Positions 49,303-60,081 of a stretch of DNA of 64,000 nucleotides are shown piece by piece. The position numbers and the translations under genes are program-made. The stretch lies in NCBI RefSeq assembly GCF_902859695.1, contig NZ_CADIJL010000023.1, positions 35,645-99,644 on the forward strand, read 5' to 3'. This DNA comes from Achromobacter ruhlandii (lineage in GTDB: Bacteria > Pseudomonadota > Gammaproteobacteria > Burkholderiales > Burkholderiaceae_B). Numbering within the stretch: the stretch's first letter is position 1; the number at the start of each line of letters is the position of its first letter. The notes under the pieces are model-generated. The model did no database searches, was not told the DNA's origin, and worked only from the letters and a program-made list of their open reading frames with translations.

Positions 49303-50529
49303 TCAGGAACGATAATCGGCGTTGATCGACACGTACTCGTGCGAGAAATCGCAGGTGTAGACGGTGTCGCTGACCTGGCCGCGGCCCAGCGCGATGCGCA
49401 CGGCGATCTCGGCCTGCTTCATCACGCGCTGGCCATCGGCTTCCTGGTAGGCGGGGTTGCGGCCGCCGTCCTTGGCCACCAGCACGTCGTCGAGCCACAG
49501 GCGGATCTTCGACACGTCCAGGTCATCGATGCCGGCATAGCCGACGGCGGCCAGGATGCGGCCCAGGTTGGGGTCCGAGGCGAAGAAGGCGGTCTTGACC
49601 AGCGGCGAGTGGGCCACGGCGTAGGCCACCTTGAGGGCTTCCTCGGTGGTGCCGGCTTCCTCGACGCGGATGGTCATGAACTTGGTGGCGCCTTCGGCGT
49701 CGCGCACGATCTTCTGCGCCAGCTCCAGCGCGGCGGCGGTCAGGGCCTCGCGCACGGCGGCGTAGGCGGCGTCCGATTCGGCGTTGACCTCGACGCCCGA
49801 CTTGCCGGTGGCGACGATGATGAACGAGTCATTGGTGGAGGTGTCGCCGTCCACGGTGATGCGGTTGAACGAGGCGTCGGCGATCTCGACCGCCAGCTTG
49901 CGCAAGAGCGGCTGGGCGATGCCGGCGTCGGTGGCCAGGAAGCTCAGCATGGTCGCCATGTTGGGGCGGATCATGCCGGCGCCCTTGCTGATGCCGGTGA
50001 AGGTGACGGTCTTGCCGCCGATCTGGACGCGGCGCGACGAGATCTTGGGCAGCGTGTCGGTGGTCATGATGCCGTGCGCGGCGCTGGACCAATGGTCGGC
50101 GCCCAGGTTGGCGATGGCGCCCGGCAGGCCGGCGAACAGACGGTCCAGCGGCAGCGGCTCCAGGATCACGCCGGTCGAGAACGGCAGCACCTGGGCGGCG
50201 GGCACGCCGAGCAGGCGGCCGAGTTCGGCGCAGGTGTCCTGGGCCTTCTTCAGGCCTTCGGCGCCGGTGCCGGCGTTGGCGTTGCCGGTGTTGATGACCA
50301 GCGCACGGATCGGGCCGCCGTCGGCCAGATGGGCCTGGCACACCTGCACGGGCGCGGCGCAGAAGCGGTTGCGGGTGAACACGCCGGCCACGCTGCTGCC
50401 TTCGGCCAGGCGGAATACCGTCAGGTCGCGTCGGTTGGCTTTGCGGATGCCGGCCTCGGTGACGCCGATTTCAACGCCGGCAACAGGGAAAATTTCGGAC
50501 TCGGAGGGGATCTGCAGGTTAACGGCCAT
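49303..50529 (-). CDS. argJ: Bifunctional ornithine acetyltransferase / N-acetylglutamate synthase
   Basis: The 408-residue enzyme of arginine synthesis recycles the acetyl group from N-acetylornithine to glutamate and can also use acetyl-CoA. It is an N-terminal-nucleophile enzyme made as one chain and cut between Ala-192 and Thr-193 (motif [14 protein letters not shown]). The N-terminal domain has [13 protein letters not shown] and the C-terminal part D-G-D-T-S-T-N-D-S. The length is normal. It is preceded by no clear promoter and by DUF815 on the same strand downstream. Confidence 0.95.
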   Translation of the reverse strand: MAVNLQIPSESEIFPVAGVEIGVTEAGIRKANRRDLTVFRLAEGSSVAGVFTRNRFCAAPVQVCQAHLADGGPIRALVINTGNANAGTGAEGLKKAQDTCAELGRLLGVPAAQVLPFSTGVILEPLPLDRLFAGLPGAIANLGADHWSSAAHGIMTTDTLPKISSRRVQIGGKTVTFTGISKGAGMIRPNMATMLSFLATDAGIAQPLLRKLAVEIADASFNRITVDGDTSTNDSFIIVATGKSGVEVNAESDAAYAAVREALTAAALELAQKIVRDAEGATKFMTIRVEEAGTTEEALKVAYAVAHSPLVKTAFFASDPNLGRILAAVGYAGIDDLDVSKIRLWLDDVLVAKDGGRNPAYQEADGQRVMKQAEIAVRIALGRGQVSDTVYTCDFSHEYVSINADYRS

Positions 50530-50651
50530 GACTTCGTCTCATGAATGAGCAGGACGGAAATCGCCGCCAGGGCAAGGCGGCGCGCGGGGGAAAGCTTCGT
50601 ATTATCCCACTGCTTTGCGACAGCCGGCGGCGGCCGCCTGAAAGCCGGCTG

Positions 50652-51692
50652 TCAGGGGGCGGTGCGCATGGCGGCCACGTCCAGCACGCCGGCTTCGCGG
50701 TTGGACAGGATGGCGCGCACATTGCCGTCCGGGGCCTGCAACACCGACATGCCGGCCGCGATTTCCTTGCCGTCGGCCTGGCGCGCCGAGCGGCCGCGCG
50801 AGGGCGAGAACAGCAGGTCGCCGGGTTGCACGCCGGGCACCCGCGGGCCGGCGGTCAGCAGGCGGGTGCCGGTGGGATAGGTGATGCCGCCCAGCGTGCT
50901 TTCACGGCCCAGCAGGCCCTCGAACGCCAGCAGGCGGCGCTGGGCGTCCAGCGTCATGTCCACCTTCAGCAGCGGCATGCCGGCCACGGTCAGGGGCTCG
51001 CTGCCTTCGGCGCGCAGCAGCCAGCGGGGCGCCGGGCTGGCCGGGTCGGGCGCGCTGGCGCGGGCCGCGTCGTCGACCTTGAGCCAGGCGCCAGGGGGGA
51101 TGGGCTGCTGGTTCAGGGTGTTGCCGATGGCCAGGTGGCAGCTGGCAAAGCGCGGCTGGCCGCCCAGCAGGACGAATTCGACCCGGTGGCCGTGGGCGCA
51201 GAGCCAGCCGTCCTGGGCCTGGTCGCGGGCGATCTCGGCCGACAGTGTTTCGGGCTGCCGGCTGGTGGCCGGGTAGTGGAACAGGCGCGTGGCGCTGATG
51301 CCCTGCACGGAGGCCGGATGGCCGTCCGGGAAGGTGGCGCGGTCGAACGAGGCCGGGTCGCCGGCGGTGGCCAGGCGCAGCACCGTGCCGGCCGGCATGT
51401 CGACCCCGGCCAGCCGGGTGGGCTGGTCCAGCACCCGGTCAAGGCTGGCGCCCAGGCGCGCGTCGCGCTGGGCTTCCAGCCATTGGCTCAGTTGCTGGTA
51501 GGGAAAGATGCCGCCGACCAGGGCCAGCAGCGCCATCAGGATCGTGCCGCGGCGGCGATGGTCGACCAGCCACAGCCGGGCGCCGCGGCTGGTGGCCAGG
51601 ACGGCCAGCCAGGTCAGCAGCGTGGAGAGGCAGGCCAGCGACACTGCCATCAACACATAGTAATTACCGCCAGGAAGGGATACCGGAATCAT
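50652..51692 (-). CDS. Membrane protein with internal repeats, 346 aa
   Basis: I do not recognise a family. There are two N-terminal hydrophobic segments (about 11-33 and 48-66), and the rest is predicted periplasmic. The C-terminal part shows a loosely repeated motif, L-A-G-V-D-M-P-A-G-T-V-L-R-L and L-G-G-I-T-Y-P-T-G-T-R-L-L, and D-G-K-E-I-A-A-G-M-S-V-L, resembling MORN-like G-x-x-x-P-x-G-T-x-L beta repeats. Such repeats are seen in surface or signalling proteins. It is on the same strand as argJ and 122 bases upstream. Function cannot be given. Confidence 0.65.
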   Translation of the reverse strand: MIPVSLPGGNYYVLMAVSLACLSTLLTWLAVLATSRGARLWLVDHRRRGTILMALLALVGGIFPYQQLSQWLEAQRDARLGASLDRVLDQPTRLAGVDMPAGTVLRLATAGDPASFDRATFPDGHPASVQGISATRLFHYPATSRQPETLSAEIARDQAQDGWLCAHGHRVEFVLLGGQPRFASCHLAIGNTLNQQPIPPGAWLKVDDAARASAPDPASPAPRWLLRAEGSEPLTVAGMPLLKVDMTLDAQRRLLAFEGLLGRESTLGGITYPTGTRLLTAGPRVPGVQPGDLLFSPSRGRSARQADGKEIAAGMSVLQAPDGNVRAILSNREAGVLDVAAMRTAP

Positions 51693-51810
51693 GGCGGCAA
51701 TTATGCGCCAAACCGCCGTCGTTTTTGGTGGCGCCCGATCGGCTTCGGACGGGTGCCGGCACGCCCGGGCGCGCCATGGGCGCAAGCGGCGGGCCGGCGC
51801 CGCGGCCGCC

Positions 51811-52305
51811 TCAGTCCTTGGCGCCGGCCGAGCGGGTGGCCACCACCTGCAGCTTCAGTTCGCCCAGGGCCTGGAACAGCGCGTTGCGGCTGCCTTCGGG
51901 CAGTTCGCCGAACATCGACTTGACCCACGACTCGTGCGCCCGCGCCATCCTGGCGAAGCTCTTCCTGCCCTGCGGGGTCAGCTTGATGAGCGAACTGCGG
52001 CGGTCGGACTCGACCTTGGTGCGCACCACCAGGCCTTCTTTTTCGAGTTGGTCGGTGATACCGGTAATATTGCCGTTGGTCACCATCATGTGGCGCGACA
52101 ATTCACCCATCTTCATGCCCTTGGGGGCGCGCTGCAATTGCGCCATCAGGTCGAAACGGGGCAGGGTGGTGTCGAATTCGTTGCGCAGCCGGCTGCGGAT
52201 CTCGCCTTCGATGAGATTGGCGCAGGTCAGCATGCGCAGCCACAGGCGCAGCGCATGGTGATCATCGGGGGCGGCGCGGGATTCCAGGTCGGGGGCGTCT
52301 GTCAT
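51811..52305 (-). CDS. MarR-family transcriptional regulator
   Basis: The 164-residue protein has a winged helix in the middle (residues about 55-125): F-D-L-M-A-Q-L-Q-R-A-P-K-G-M-K-M-G-E-L-S-R, M-M-V-T-N-G-N-I-T-G-I-T-D-Q-L-E-K-E-G-L-V, and R-R-S-S-L-I-K-L-T-P-Q-G-R-K. It is divergent from the branched-chain ABC operon and may control it. The region between contains a possible promoter and an imperfect dyad. MarR proteins often respond to aromatic acids; the ligand is unknown. Confidence 0.88.
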   Translation of the reverse strand: MTDAPDLESRAAPDDHHALRLWLRMLTCANLIEGEIRSRLRNEFDTTLPRFDLMAQLQRAPKGMKMGELSRHMMVTNGNITGITDQLEKEGLVVRTKVESDRRSSLIKLTPQGRKSFARMARAHESWVKSMFGELPEGSRNALFQALGELKLQVVATRSAGAKD

Positions 52306-52372
52306 GGTCGGCAGGTTACCGGGAATGCGTGGATCGGTCTGTATTCATGAGTCACTGGTAAAAACCCTAGAC

Positions 52373-52402
52373 TTGTTTTGCCGGATACTTTAAACCTAAA
52401 CT
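52373..52402 (+). promoter_or_regulatory. Possible promoter and dyad before the branched-chain-type ABC operon
   Basis: TTGTTT (52373-52378), 18 bases, TAAACT (52397-52402) is a plausible promoter. An imperfect dyad, ACTTTA-AACC-TAAACT (52387-52402), overlaps the -10 and would suit a MarR-type dimer. Both are weak on sequence alone. The start codon is 163 bases further. Confidence 0.35.
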
Positions 52403-52565
52403 ATGAACCACGCCAGTTCTCCCCTTGCCGCACCACGGGATCGGCTGCTGCGGGCGCCGGTCTGACGCGCCGCCTGAACGGGTCGGCAGGCCGGGCATAG
52501 AAGTCCTTCGAATCGCAATCCCAGAAAAACACCCTCTGCGCGGCTCGCGCACGGAGCACACCACC

Positions 52566-53729
52566 ATGCGTTTCATCACTTCCCTCGTTGCCGCCGCCGC
52601 GTTGGTTCCGGCACTGGCGCACGCCGATCCGGTCAAGGTCGGCATCGCGAATGACATTTCCGGCCCGTTCTCGGCCCTGGGCGCCGAAGCCCGCGACGGC
52701 TTCAACCTGGCCATCAAGCAACTGGGCAGCAAGCTGGGCGGCCAGCCCGCCGAGTTCCTGCAGACCGACATGGGCGGCAACCCCGATCAGGCGCGCCAGC
52801 TGGTGACGCGCTACATCCAGCGCGACAAGGTCGATTTCTTCACCGGCCCGATCGGCTCGAACGTGGCGCTGGCCGTCGGCCCCGCGCTGTTCGCCGCCAA
52901 GGTGCCGTACCTGTCGAACAACCCGGGCCCCAGCCAGTTCGCCGGCGCCCAATGCAATAACTACTGGTTCGGTTCGTCCTACCAGAACGACGCCTTCCAC
53001 GAAGCCGCCGGCAAGGTCGCGGCCGACCGCGGCTTCAAGAAGATGTTCATCATGGCCCCGGACTACCCGGCCGGCAAGGATGCGCTGGCCGGCTTCAAGC
53101 GCGGCTACAAGACCGCCCCGGGCGACGAGGTCTACACCAAGCTCGGCCAGATCGACTACGCCGCCGAGATCGCCCAGATCCGCGCCGCCAAGCCGGACGC
53201 GGTCTACATCTTCCTGCCGGGCGGCATGGGCATCAACTTCGTCAAGCAGTTCGTGTCGGCCGGCCTGTCGCAGAGCGTCAAGCTGATCGGCCCGGGCTTC
53301 TCGGCCGACGAGGACGTGATCCAGGCCGTGGGCGAGCCGATGCTGGGCATGTACAACACGGCGCAGTGGGCGCATGACCTGGACGTGCCGCAGAACAAGG
53401 CCTTCGTCGAGGCCTTCCGCAAGGAATACAACGGCCGCTACCCGTCGGTGTATGCCGCCCAGGCCTACGACGTCATCATGGCCATGGACGCCGCCGTCAA
53501 GCAGGCCGGCGGCAAGGCCTCCGACCGCGACGCCATCGTCCAGGCGCTGGCCAAGGCCGACTACCCCTCGGTGCGCGGCAGCTACACCTACGGCAAGAAC
53601 CACTACCCGATCCAGGCCTACTACCTGCGCGTGGTCGACAAGGACGCCAGCGGCCGCATCACCAACAAGCTGGTGGGCAAGGTGTTCGACAAGTACCAGG
53701 ACGTCTACGTCGGCGACTGCAAACTATAA
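52566..53729 (+). CDS. Branched-chain-type ABC transporter receptor
   Basis: The 387-residue protein has a signal peptide (MRFITSLVAAAALVPALAHA) and a LivJ/LivK type I fold: V-K-V-G-I-A-N-D-I-S-G-P-F-S-A-L-G-A-E-A. A Cys pair Q-C-N-N-Y-W near residue 120 and D-C-K-L at the end parallel the receptor in the gentisate operon, suggesting aromatic-acid or similar ligands. This is the first gene of a complete Liv operon. The gene is followed by a long GC-rich hairpin array before livH. An upstream frame adds non-matching residues; the ATG at 52566 is preceded by GGAGC at 52553-52557. Confidence 0.9.
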   Translation: MRFITSLVAAAALVPALAHADPVKVGIANDISGPFSALGAEARDGFNLAIKQLGSKLGGQPAEFLQTDMGGNPDQARQLVTRYIQRDKVDFFTGPIGSNVALAVGPALFAAKVPYLSNNPGPSQFAGAQCNNYWFGSSYQNDAFHEAAGKVAADRGFKKMFIMAPDYPAGKDALAGFKRGYKTAPGDEVYTKLGQIDYAAEIAQIRAAKPDAVYIFLPGGMGINFVKQFVSAGLSQSVKLIGPGFSADEDVIQAVGEPMLGMYNTAQWAHDLDVPQNKAFVEAFRKEYNGRYPSVYAAQAYDVIMAMDAAVKQAGGKASDRDAIVQALAKADYPSVRGSYTYGKNHYPIQAYYLRVVDKDASGRITNKLVGKVFDKYQDVYVGDCKL

Positions 53730-53739
53730 AAGGCGGCGG

Positions 53740-53866
53740 GACGCGTAAAGCGTCGCGGCTACACAATGTAGCCTGGCCCCGCGGGGTCGCGCGGATCCGG
53801 CTTCGCCGGTCCGTCGCGACGCCCCCTTGAGGGGGAAGCGCGCAGCGCTCCGGGGGTGGGCCCACC
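53740..53866 (+). repeat. GC-rich hairpin array, probable dispersed intergenic repeat
   Basis: A series of short perfect stems: GACGC/GCGTC (53740-53754), CCCC/GGGG around 53777-53786, CCGGC/GCCGG around 53797-53809, CCCCC/GGGGG around 53822-53835, and AGCGC/GCGCT around 53837-53849. It lies between the receptor gene and livH. The layout (GGATCCGGCTTCGCCGG and CCCCCTTGAGGGGG) is what I recall from intergenic repeats common in Alcaligenaceae genomes. Only one copy is in this window. Confidence 0.6.
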
Positions 53867-53879
53867 AGGGGATTTATTC

Positions 53880-54800
53880 ATGACGTTCACGCTCATCGTC
53901 GAGCAATTGCTGAACGGTCTGCAGTTTGGGTTGATGTTGTTTCTGATCGCGGCCGGGCTGACCCTGGTGTTCGGCATCATGGACATCATGAATCTGGCGC
54001 ACGGCTCGCTCTATATGGCAGGCGCCTATGTCGCCGCCGAAACCATGCAGCGCACGGGTTCCTTCACCGCCGCCGTGCTGGTGGCCGCCGTCGCCACCGG
54101 CCTGGTCGGGGTGGCGCTGGAACTGACGCTGATCCGCCGCCTGGCGCTGCGCGACCATCTGGCACAGGTGCTGGGCACCTACGCCGTCATCCTCATCGCC
54201 AATGACCTGGTCAAGATGATCTGGGGGCCGGCCCCGGTCATGCTGAACATGCCGGCGCTGCTGTCCGGGCCGGTGCGCCTGCTGCCCGACCTGCTGTATC
54301 CGGCCTACCGCCTGATGATCATCGTCTTCGGCGTGGCCTCGGCCGTCGGGCTGTACTGGTTCGTGACGCGCACCCGCGCCGGCGTGCTGGTGCGGGCCGG
54401 CGCCTCGAACCGGCAGATGGCCACCCTGATGGGCGTGCGCGTGCCGCTGCTGTTCCTGGGCGTGTTCGTGCTGGGCGCGATGCTGGCTGCCGTGGCCGGC
54501 GCGCTGCTGGGGCCGATCACCTCGGTGCAAGTCGGCATGGGCGAGGAAATCCTGATCCTGGTGCTGGTGTGCATCGTCATCGGCGGCATCGGCTCGATCC
54601 GCGGCGCCTTCGTCGGCGCGCTGCTGGTGGGCATGGTCGATACGGCCGGGCGGGCCTTCCTGCCGATGCTGCTGCGCCAGGTGTTCTCGCCCGCGGTCGC
54701 CTCCAGCGTCGGCCCGACGCTGGCGGCCATCGCCATCTACGTGCTGATGGCGGCGGTCCTGGTGTTCCGGCCTTCCGGCCTGTTTCCGGCGCGAGGCTGA
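53880..54800 (+). CDS. livH: Branched-chain-type ABC permease (LivH)
   Basis: The 306-residue integral membrane protein has about eight segments. It has the LivH family marks L-N-G-L-Q-F-G-L-M-L-F-L-I-A-A-G-L-T-L-V-F-G, N-L-A-H-G-S-L-Y-M-A-G-A-Y and the cytoplasmic EAA-like R-A-G-A-S-N-R-Q-M-A-T-L-M-G. ATG at 53880 was chosen over an upstream GTG. Its stop overlaps the start of livM by a few bases (TGATGATG). It forms the channel with LivM. Confidence 0.92.
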   Translation: MTFTLIVEQLLNGLQFGLMLFLIAAGLTLVFGIMDIMNLAHGSLYMAGAYVAAETMQRTGSFTAAVLVAAVATGLVGVALELTLIRRLALRDHLAQVLGTYAVILIANDLVKMIWGPAPVMLNMPALLSGPVRLLPDLLYPAYRLMIIVFGVASAVGLYWFVTRTRAGVLVRAGASNRQMATLMGVRVPLLFLGVFVLGAMLAAVAGALLGPITSVQVGMGEEILILVLVCIVIGGIGSIRGAFVGALLVGMVDTAGRAFLPMLLRQVFSPAVASSVGPTLAAIAIYVLMAAVLVFRPSGLFPARG

Positions 54801-54802
54801 TG

Positions 54803-55764
54803 ATGCGGACCTCTTCGATGCTCTGGACCCTGGCCCTTTTGGCCGCGCTGGCGGCGTTCCCGCTGGTGGCGCCCGCGCTGGGCCTGGATTTCTATATCTC
54901 CTTCGTGCGGCGCGTGCTGATCTACGCGCTGGCCGCCACCAGCCTGAACCTGATCCTGGGCTACGGCGGCATGGTGGCGCTGGGCCACGCGGCTTTCTTC
55001 GGCGCCGGCGCTTACGCGGTCGGCATCCTGGCGATGTCGGGCGTGAGTTCGGCGCTGGTGTCGTGGCCGGTGGCGATGCTGCTGGCGGCGCTGCTGGCCT
55101 TCATCACCGGCGCGATCTCGCTGCGCACGCGCGGCGTGTACTTCATCATGATCACGCTGGCGTTCGCGCAGATGCTGTTCTACATCTTCATCTCGCTGCG
55201 CCAGTACGGCGGCGAGGACGGCCTGAACCTGCCGGGCTACTCCACGTTGCCGGGCATTGACCTGGCCAACGACGTGGCGTTCTATTACCTGGTGCTGGCG
55301 ATCTTCGCCGTGATGATGTGGCTGTTCGGGCGGGTGACGCTGTCGCGCTTCGGCACCGCGCTGCAGGGCATCCGCGAAAACGAGTCGCGCATGGAATCCA
55401 TGGGCTACGCGGTCTACCGCATCAAGCTCACCGCCTTCACGCTGAGCGGCGCCGTGGCCGGACTGGCCGGCGCGCTGCTGGCCAACCATAACCTGTTCAT
55501 CTCGCCCAGCCTGATGCATTGGACCCAGTCGGCCAACCTGCTGATCATGGTGCTGGTGGGCGGCATCGGCCTGCGCTATGGCGGCGTGGCCGGCGCGGTG
55601 GTGATGCTGGTGCTGGAAGAAGTGCTGCGCCAGTGGACCGAATACTGGCACCTGCCCCTGGGCGTGCTGCTGCTGGGCGTGGTGTTCGGCGCGCCGCGCG
55701 GCCTGGTGGGCCTGTTCGGCCCGCTGTTTGGCGGCCGTGCCGCGCAAACCGGCAAGGCGGGATC

Positions 55765-55768
<4 letters not shown>
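54803..55768 (+). CDS. livM: Branched-chain-type ABC permease (LivM)
   Basis: The 321-residue membrane protein has about eight to nine segments. Family marks are T-S-L-N-L-I-L-G-Y-G-G-M-V-A-L-G-H-A-A-F-F-G, T-R-G-V-Y-F-I-M-I-T-L-A-F-A-Q-M and G-T-A-L-Q-G-I-R-E-N-E-S-R-M-E-S-M-G-Y. Two adjacent ATG codons (54800 and 54803) are possible; the second has better spacing from the GAGG site at 54793-54796. Its stop overlaps the ATPase start (ATGA), so the genes are tightly coupled. Confidence 0.91.
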
Positions 55769-57269
<1,501 letters not shown>

Positions 57270-57273
57270 CGCG

Positions 57274-57310
57274 AAAGCCGCAGTCCCGGCGCGGGCGGTG
57301 GCTTTTCTTT
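57274..57310 (+). terminator. Weak terminator after livF
   Basis: AAAGCC (57274-57279) pairs with GGCTTT (57300-57305), enclosing an inner CCCG/CGGG stem, and the T-rich TCTTT (57306-57310) follows. It begins five bases after the livF stop. The stem is short, so efficiency is uncertain. Confidence 0.5.
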
Positions 57311-57486
57311 CGATATAAAACGCAATAAAGACGAGGTTTGCCGCGGTCGGCCCGAAATAGGCTGACCTTTGGCAAATCCGCGCGTTTACGCCTGTTTTCA
57401 TTCATCCCGTGGTTCTCTACACTTAGCGCGCCGTGCGTACCGCGTGGATGCGTCACGTCTTAACAAGCTGTCAGGGAAGACTTCGC

Positions 57487-59481
57487 ATGGCGAAATGGGG
57501 TTTGCGCAAAAAATCATTGATGGCGCTGTTGCTGGCATGCCTGGTCGCGCTGGCGCCGGCCGCGCTGATCGGCTGGCAGGTGCTGGACGGCGTGCGCGAT
57601 CACTTCGGCCGCGCCTTCGCCGATAACTTCACGCAACTGAACCGGCAGCGCATCCTGGCGCCGGTGTCGCGCGAGCTGGCGCTGTCGCAGCGGCTGGCCG
57701 ACAGCGAGGTCACGCGCCGCTGGCTGCGCAACGAAAGCGATCCGGCCGCGCGCGAACTGTTCTTCCGCGAGGCCGACGGCTACCGGCGCGACCTGCTGGG
57801 CCGCGCCTATTTCATCGCCAGCGCCGCCACCGGCCACTATTACTTCAATGACGACCAGCCGCTGTCGGAGGCGCCGCGCTATACGCTCAGCCGCGACGCG
57901 GCCGACGATGGCTGGTTCTACAACTCGCTCAAGGCGAGCGCGCGCTACAACATCAACGTCAATCCGGACCTCAAGCTCAAGACCACCCGGGTCTGGATCA
58001 ACGTGCAGGTGCGCGACGGCGACAAGGTCATCGGCCTGACCGGCGCCGGCCTGGACGTGGGCGGTTTCCTGCGCGACTTCGTCAACAGCGGCCAGCCCGG
58101 CGTGACGCCCATCATCGTTGACGAGGAGGGCGCGATCCAGGCGCACATGGATCCCACGCTGATCGCCTACAACTCAGGGGCCGGCGGCGCGGAAGGCGCC
58201 AGTGGCCGCGGCAGGGTGTTCAACCTGCTCGACGCAGGCAACGGCCGCGACGAGCTGCGCTCGGCGATGCACGCGGCCCAGGCCGATCCGCAATCGGTGC
58301 AGTCGGCCTGGGTCACCATCGACGGCGTGCGCCAGCTGGTGTCGGTGGCCTACATGCCCGAATTGCACTGGCACGTGCTGACGGTGGTCGACCTGGGCGC
58401 GGCCCGCGTGCTGGACACCGACTGGCTGTGGCCGGCCGCCATCGGCCTGGTGCTGCTGTTCGCGGCCCTGCTGCTGTGCTTCGGCTACGCCATCGAGCGC
58501 CTGATGCTGCGGCCGCTGCGCCGCCTGCAGCAATCGGCCCGCGCCATCGCCAACGGCAGCTACGACGTGCGCCTGCCGCCGGGCGGCCAGGACGAAATCG
58601 GCGACCTGAGCCGCGCCTTCGGTGTCATGGCCGACAAGGTTCGCCAGCACACCGCTGAACTGGAAAGCAAGGTGCGCGAGCGCACCTCCGAGCTGGAGGA
58701 CGCCAACCGCGCCATGGCGGCCGCGCACAAGAAGATCGGCGATTCCATCGACTACGCCAGCCTGATCCAGCGCGCCATCCTGCCCGATCGCCAGCTGACC
58801 CAGTCGCTCGGCGCCCACCATTTCGTGTTGTGGAAGCCGCGCGACGTGGTCGGCGGCGATTTCTACGTATTCCGCTCGGACGGCGCCAACTGCCTGCTGG
58901 GCATCATGGACTGCGCCGGCCACGGCGTGCCGGGCGCGCTGATGACCATGTTGGCGCGCGCGGCCATCGACCTGGCCATCACCGAGGCCGGCCCGGCCGA
59001 CCCGGCCGGCATCCTGGCGCGCACCGACAGCGCCATCCGCGCCATGCTCGCGGACGCGCAATTGCCACGGGCCCTGGCCACCAATACCGACGCGGGGCTG
59101 GTATATATTGACCGCCAATCCGGCAGCTTGCGGTATGCCGGCGCCAAGATCAGCCTGTACGCCAGCGACGGCGAGACCCTGCGCGAAGTGCCGGGGGGCA
59201 AGCGCGCGCTGGGCGACAAGCGGACCGGGACCTACCAGAACATCGAGTTGCGCATGGAGCCGGGCTGGACGTACTACCTGGCGACCGACGGCTTCCTGGA
59301 CCAGGCCGGCGGCGAGCATGGCTTCGGCTTCGGCAACACGCGTTTCGCCGAAATGCTCAAGAGACACGCGCGGCAGCCGTTAACCGACCAGGCGGCGGCC
59401 TTTACCGAGGCCCTGGCCCGGTACCAGGGCGGAAGGCCGCAGCGCGACGACATTACCTTGCTGTCTTTCCGTTTCGAATAA
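57487..59481 (+). CDS. siaA: SiaA: membrane PP2C-type phosphatase with HAMP domain
   Basis: The 664-residue protein has a first membrane segment (11-30), a large periplasmic sensor domain (about 31-312), a second segment (about 315-338), a HAMP domain (about 340-390), a coiled coil with K-V-R-E-R-T-S-E-L, and a SpoIIE-type PP2C domain (430-664). Metal-binding Asp are visible in G-G-D-F-Y (about 457), D-C-A-G-H-G (about 474), A-T-D-G-F (about 600) and R-D-D-I-T-L-L-S-F (about 653). SiaA dephosphorylates SiaC in Pseudomonas. The ATG at 57487 has AGGGAAG before it; an upstream ATG would add 18 basic residues. First gene of the operon. Confidence 0.88.
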   Translation: MAKWGLRKKSLMALLLACLVALAPAALIGWQVLDGVRDHFGRAFADNFTQLNRQRILAPVSRELALSQRLADSEVTRRWLRNESDPAARELFFREADGYRRDLLGRAYFIASAATGHYYFNDDQPLSEAPRYTLSRDAADDGWFYNSLKASARYNINVNPDLKLKTTRVWINVQVRDGDKVIGLTGAGLDVGGFLRDFVNSGQPGVTPIIVDEEGAIQAHMDPTLIAYNSGAGGAEGASGRGRVFNLLDAGNGRDELRSAMHAAQADPQSVQSAWVTIDGVRQLVSVAYMPELHWHVLTVVDLGAARVLDTDWLWPAAIGLVLLFAALLLCFGYAIERLMLRPLRRLQQSARAIANGSYDVRLPPGGQDEIGDLSRAFGVMADKVRQHTAELESKVRERTSELEDANRAMAAAHKKIGDSIDYASLIQRAILPDRQLTQSLGAHHFVLWKPRDVVGGDFYVFRSDGANCLLGIMDCAGHGVPGALMTMLARAAIDLAITEAGPADPAGILARTDSAIRAMLADAQLPRALATNTDAGLVYIDRQSGSLRYAGAKISLYASDGETLREVPGGKRALGDKRTGTYQNIELRMEPGWTYYLATDGFLDQAGGEHGFGFGNTRFAEMLKRHARQPLTDQAAAFTEALARYQGGRPQRDDITLLSFRFE

Positions 59482-59504
59482 TCGTTATCAGGGCGGTAAC
59501 TCCC

Positions 59505-60044
59505 ATGAATGCCTCCGATCTCTACGCATTGGGCGAGCGGTTCGACCAGAACCGCACGCTGTTGTGCTTCAACGGGCCCATCTCCCGCAGCCTGATCGAG
59601 GAAATCGGCAATGCGCTGAAGAATTACCTGAACGCCGAGCACGCGCGGCCCGCCGAAGCCATGGACGTGTTTTCGGTCTACATCGAGATGATCCAGAACA
59701 TCCGCCAGTATGCCGCGCAGAACGGCGACACGGACGCCGCCGCCACCGTGGTCATCGGGCGCCGCGACGAGAGCCGCTACGTGGTGTCGGCCGGCAACCT
59801 GGTCAAGGCCGAGGATGGCCGCAGCCTGGTGGCCCGCATCCAGCAGTTGGCCGCGCTGGACAAGGCCGCCCTCAAGGCGGAATACAAGGCCCAGTTGCAC
59901 AAGCCGCGCACGCCCGGCGTGGCCTCGGGCGCGGGGCTGGGCCTGATCGATATCGCCCGCCGGGCCGGGGCGCCGCTGGAAGCCAGCCTGACGCCCGCGG
60001 CGGGCGAGGGCCGGGCATTCTTCAGCCTGAGCGTCGTGATCTGA
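59505..60044 (+). CDS. siaB: SiaB: SiaC threonine kinase
   Basis: The 179-residue cytoplasmic protein matches SiaB (DUF6272), which phosphorylates SiaC. A GHKL-type ATP-binding fold is suggested by the N-box-like V-Y-I-E-M-I-Q-N-I-R-Q-Y-A and the glycine motif G-V-A-S-G-A-G-L-G-L-I-D-I-A-R-R near the end. It follows siaA by 23 bases and lies before siaC, which is the same gene order as P. aeruginosa siaABCD. In that system SiaB and SiaA set the phosphorylation state of SiaC in opposite directions. Confidence 0.88.
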   Translation: MNASDLYALGERFDQNRTLLCFNGPISRSLIEEIGNALKNYLNAEHARPAEAMDVFSVYIEMIQNIRQYAAQNGDTDAAATVVIGRRDESRYVVSAGNLVKAEDGRSLVARIQQLAALDKAALKAEYKAQLHKPRTPGVASGAGLGLIDIARRAGAPLEASLTPAAGEGRAFFSLSVVI

Positions 60045-60081
60045 CCGCGCCCCTGAGCCATAGACCTTTTCGGAGTTACTG

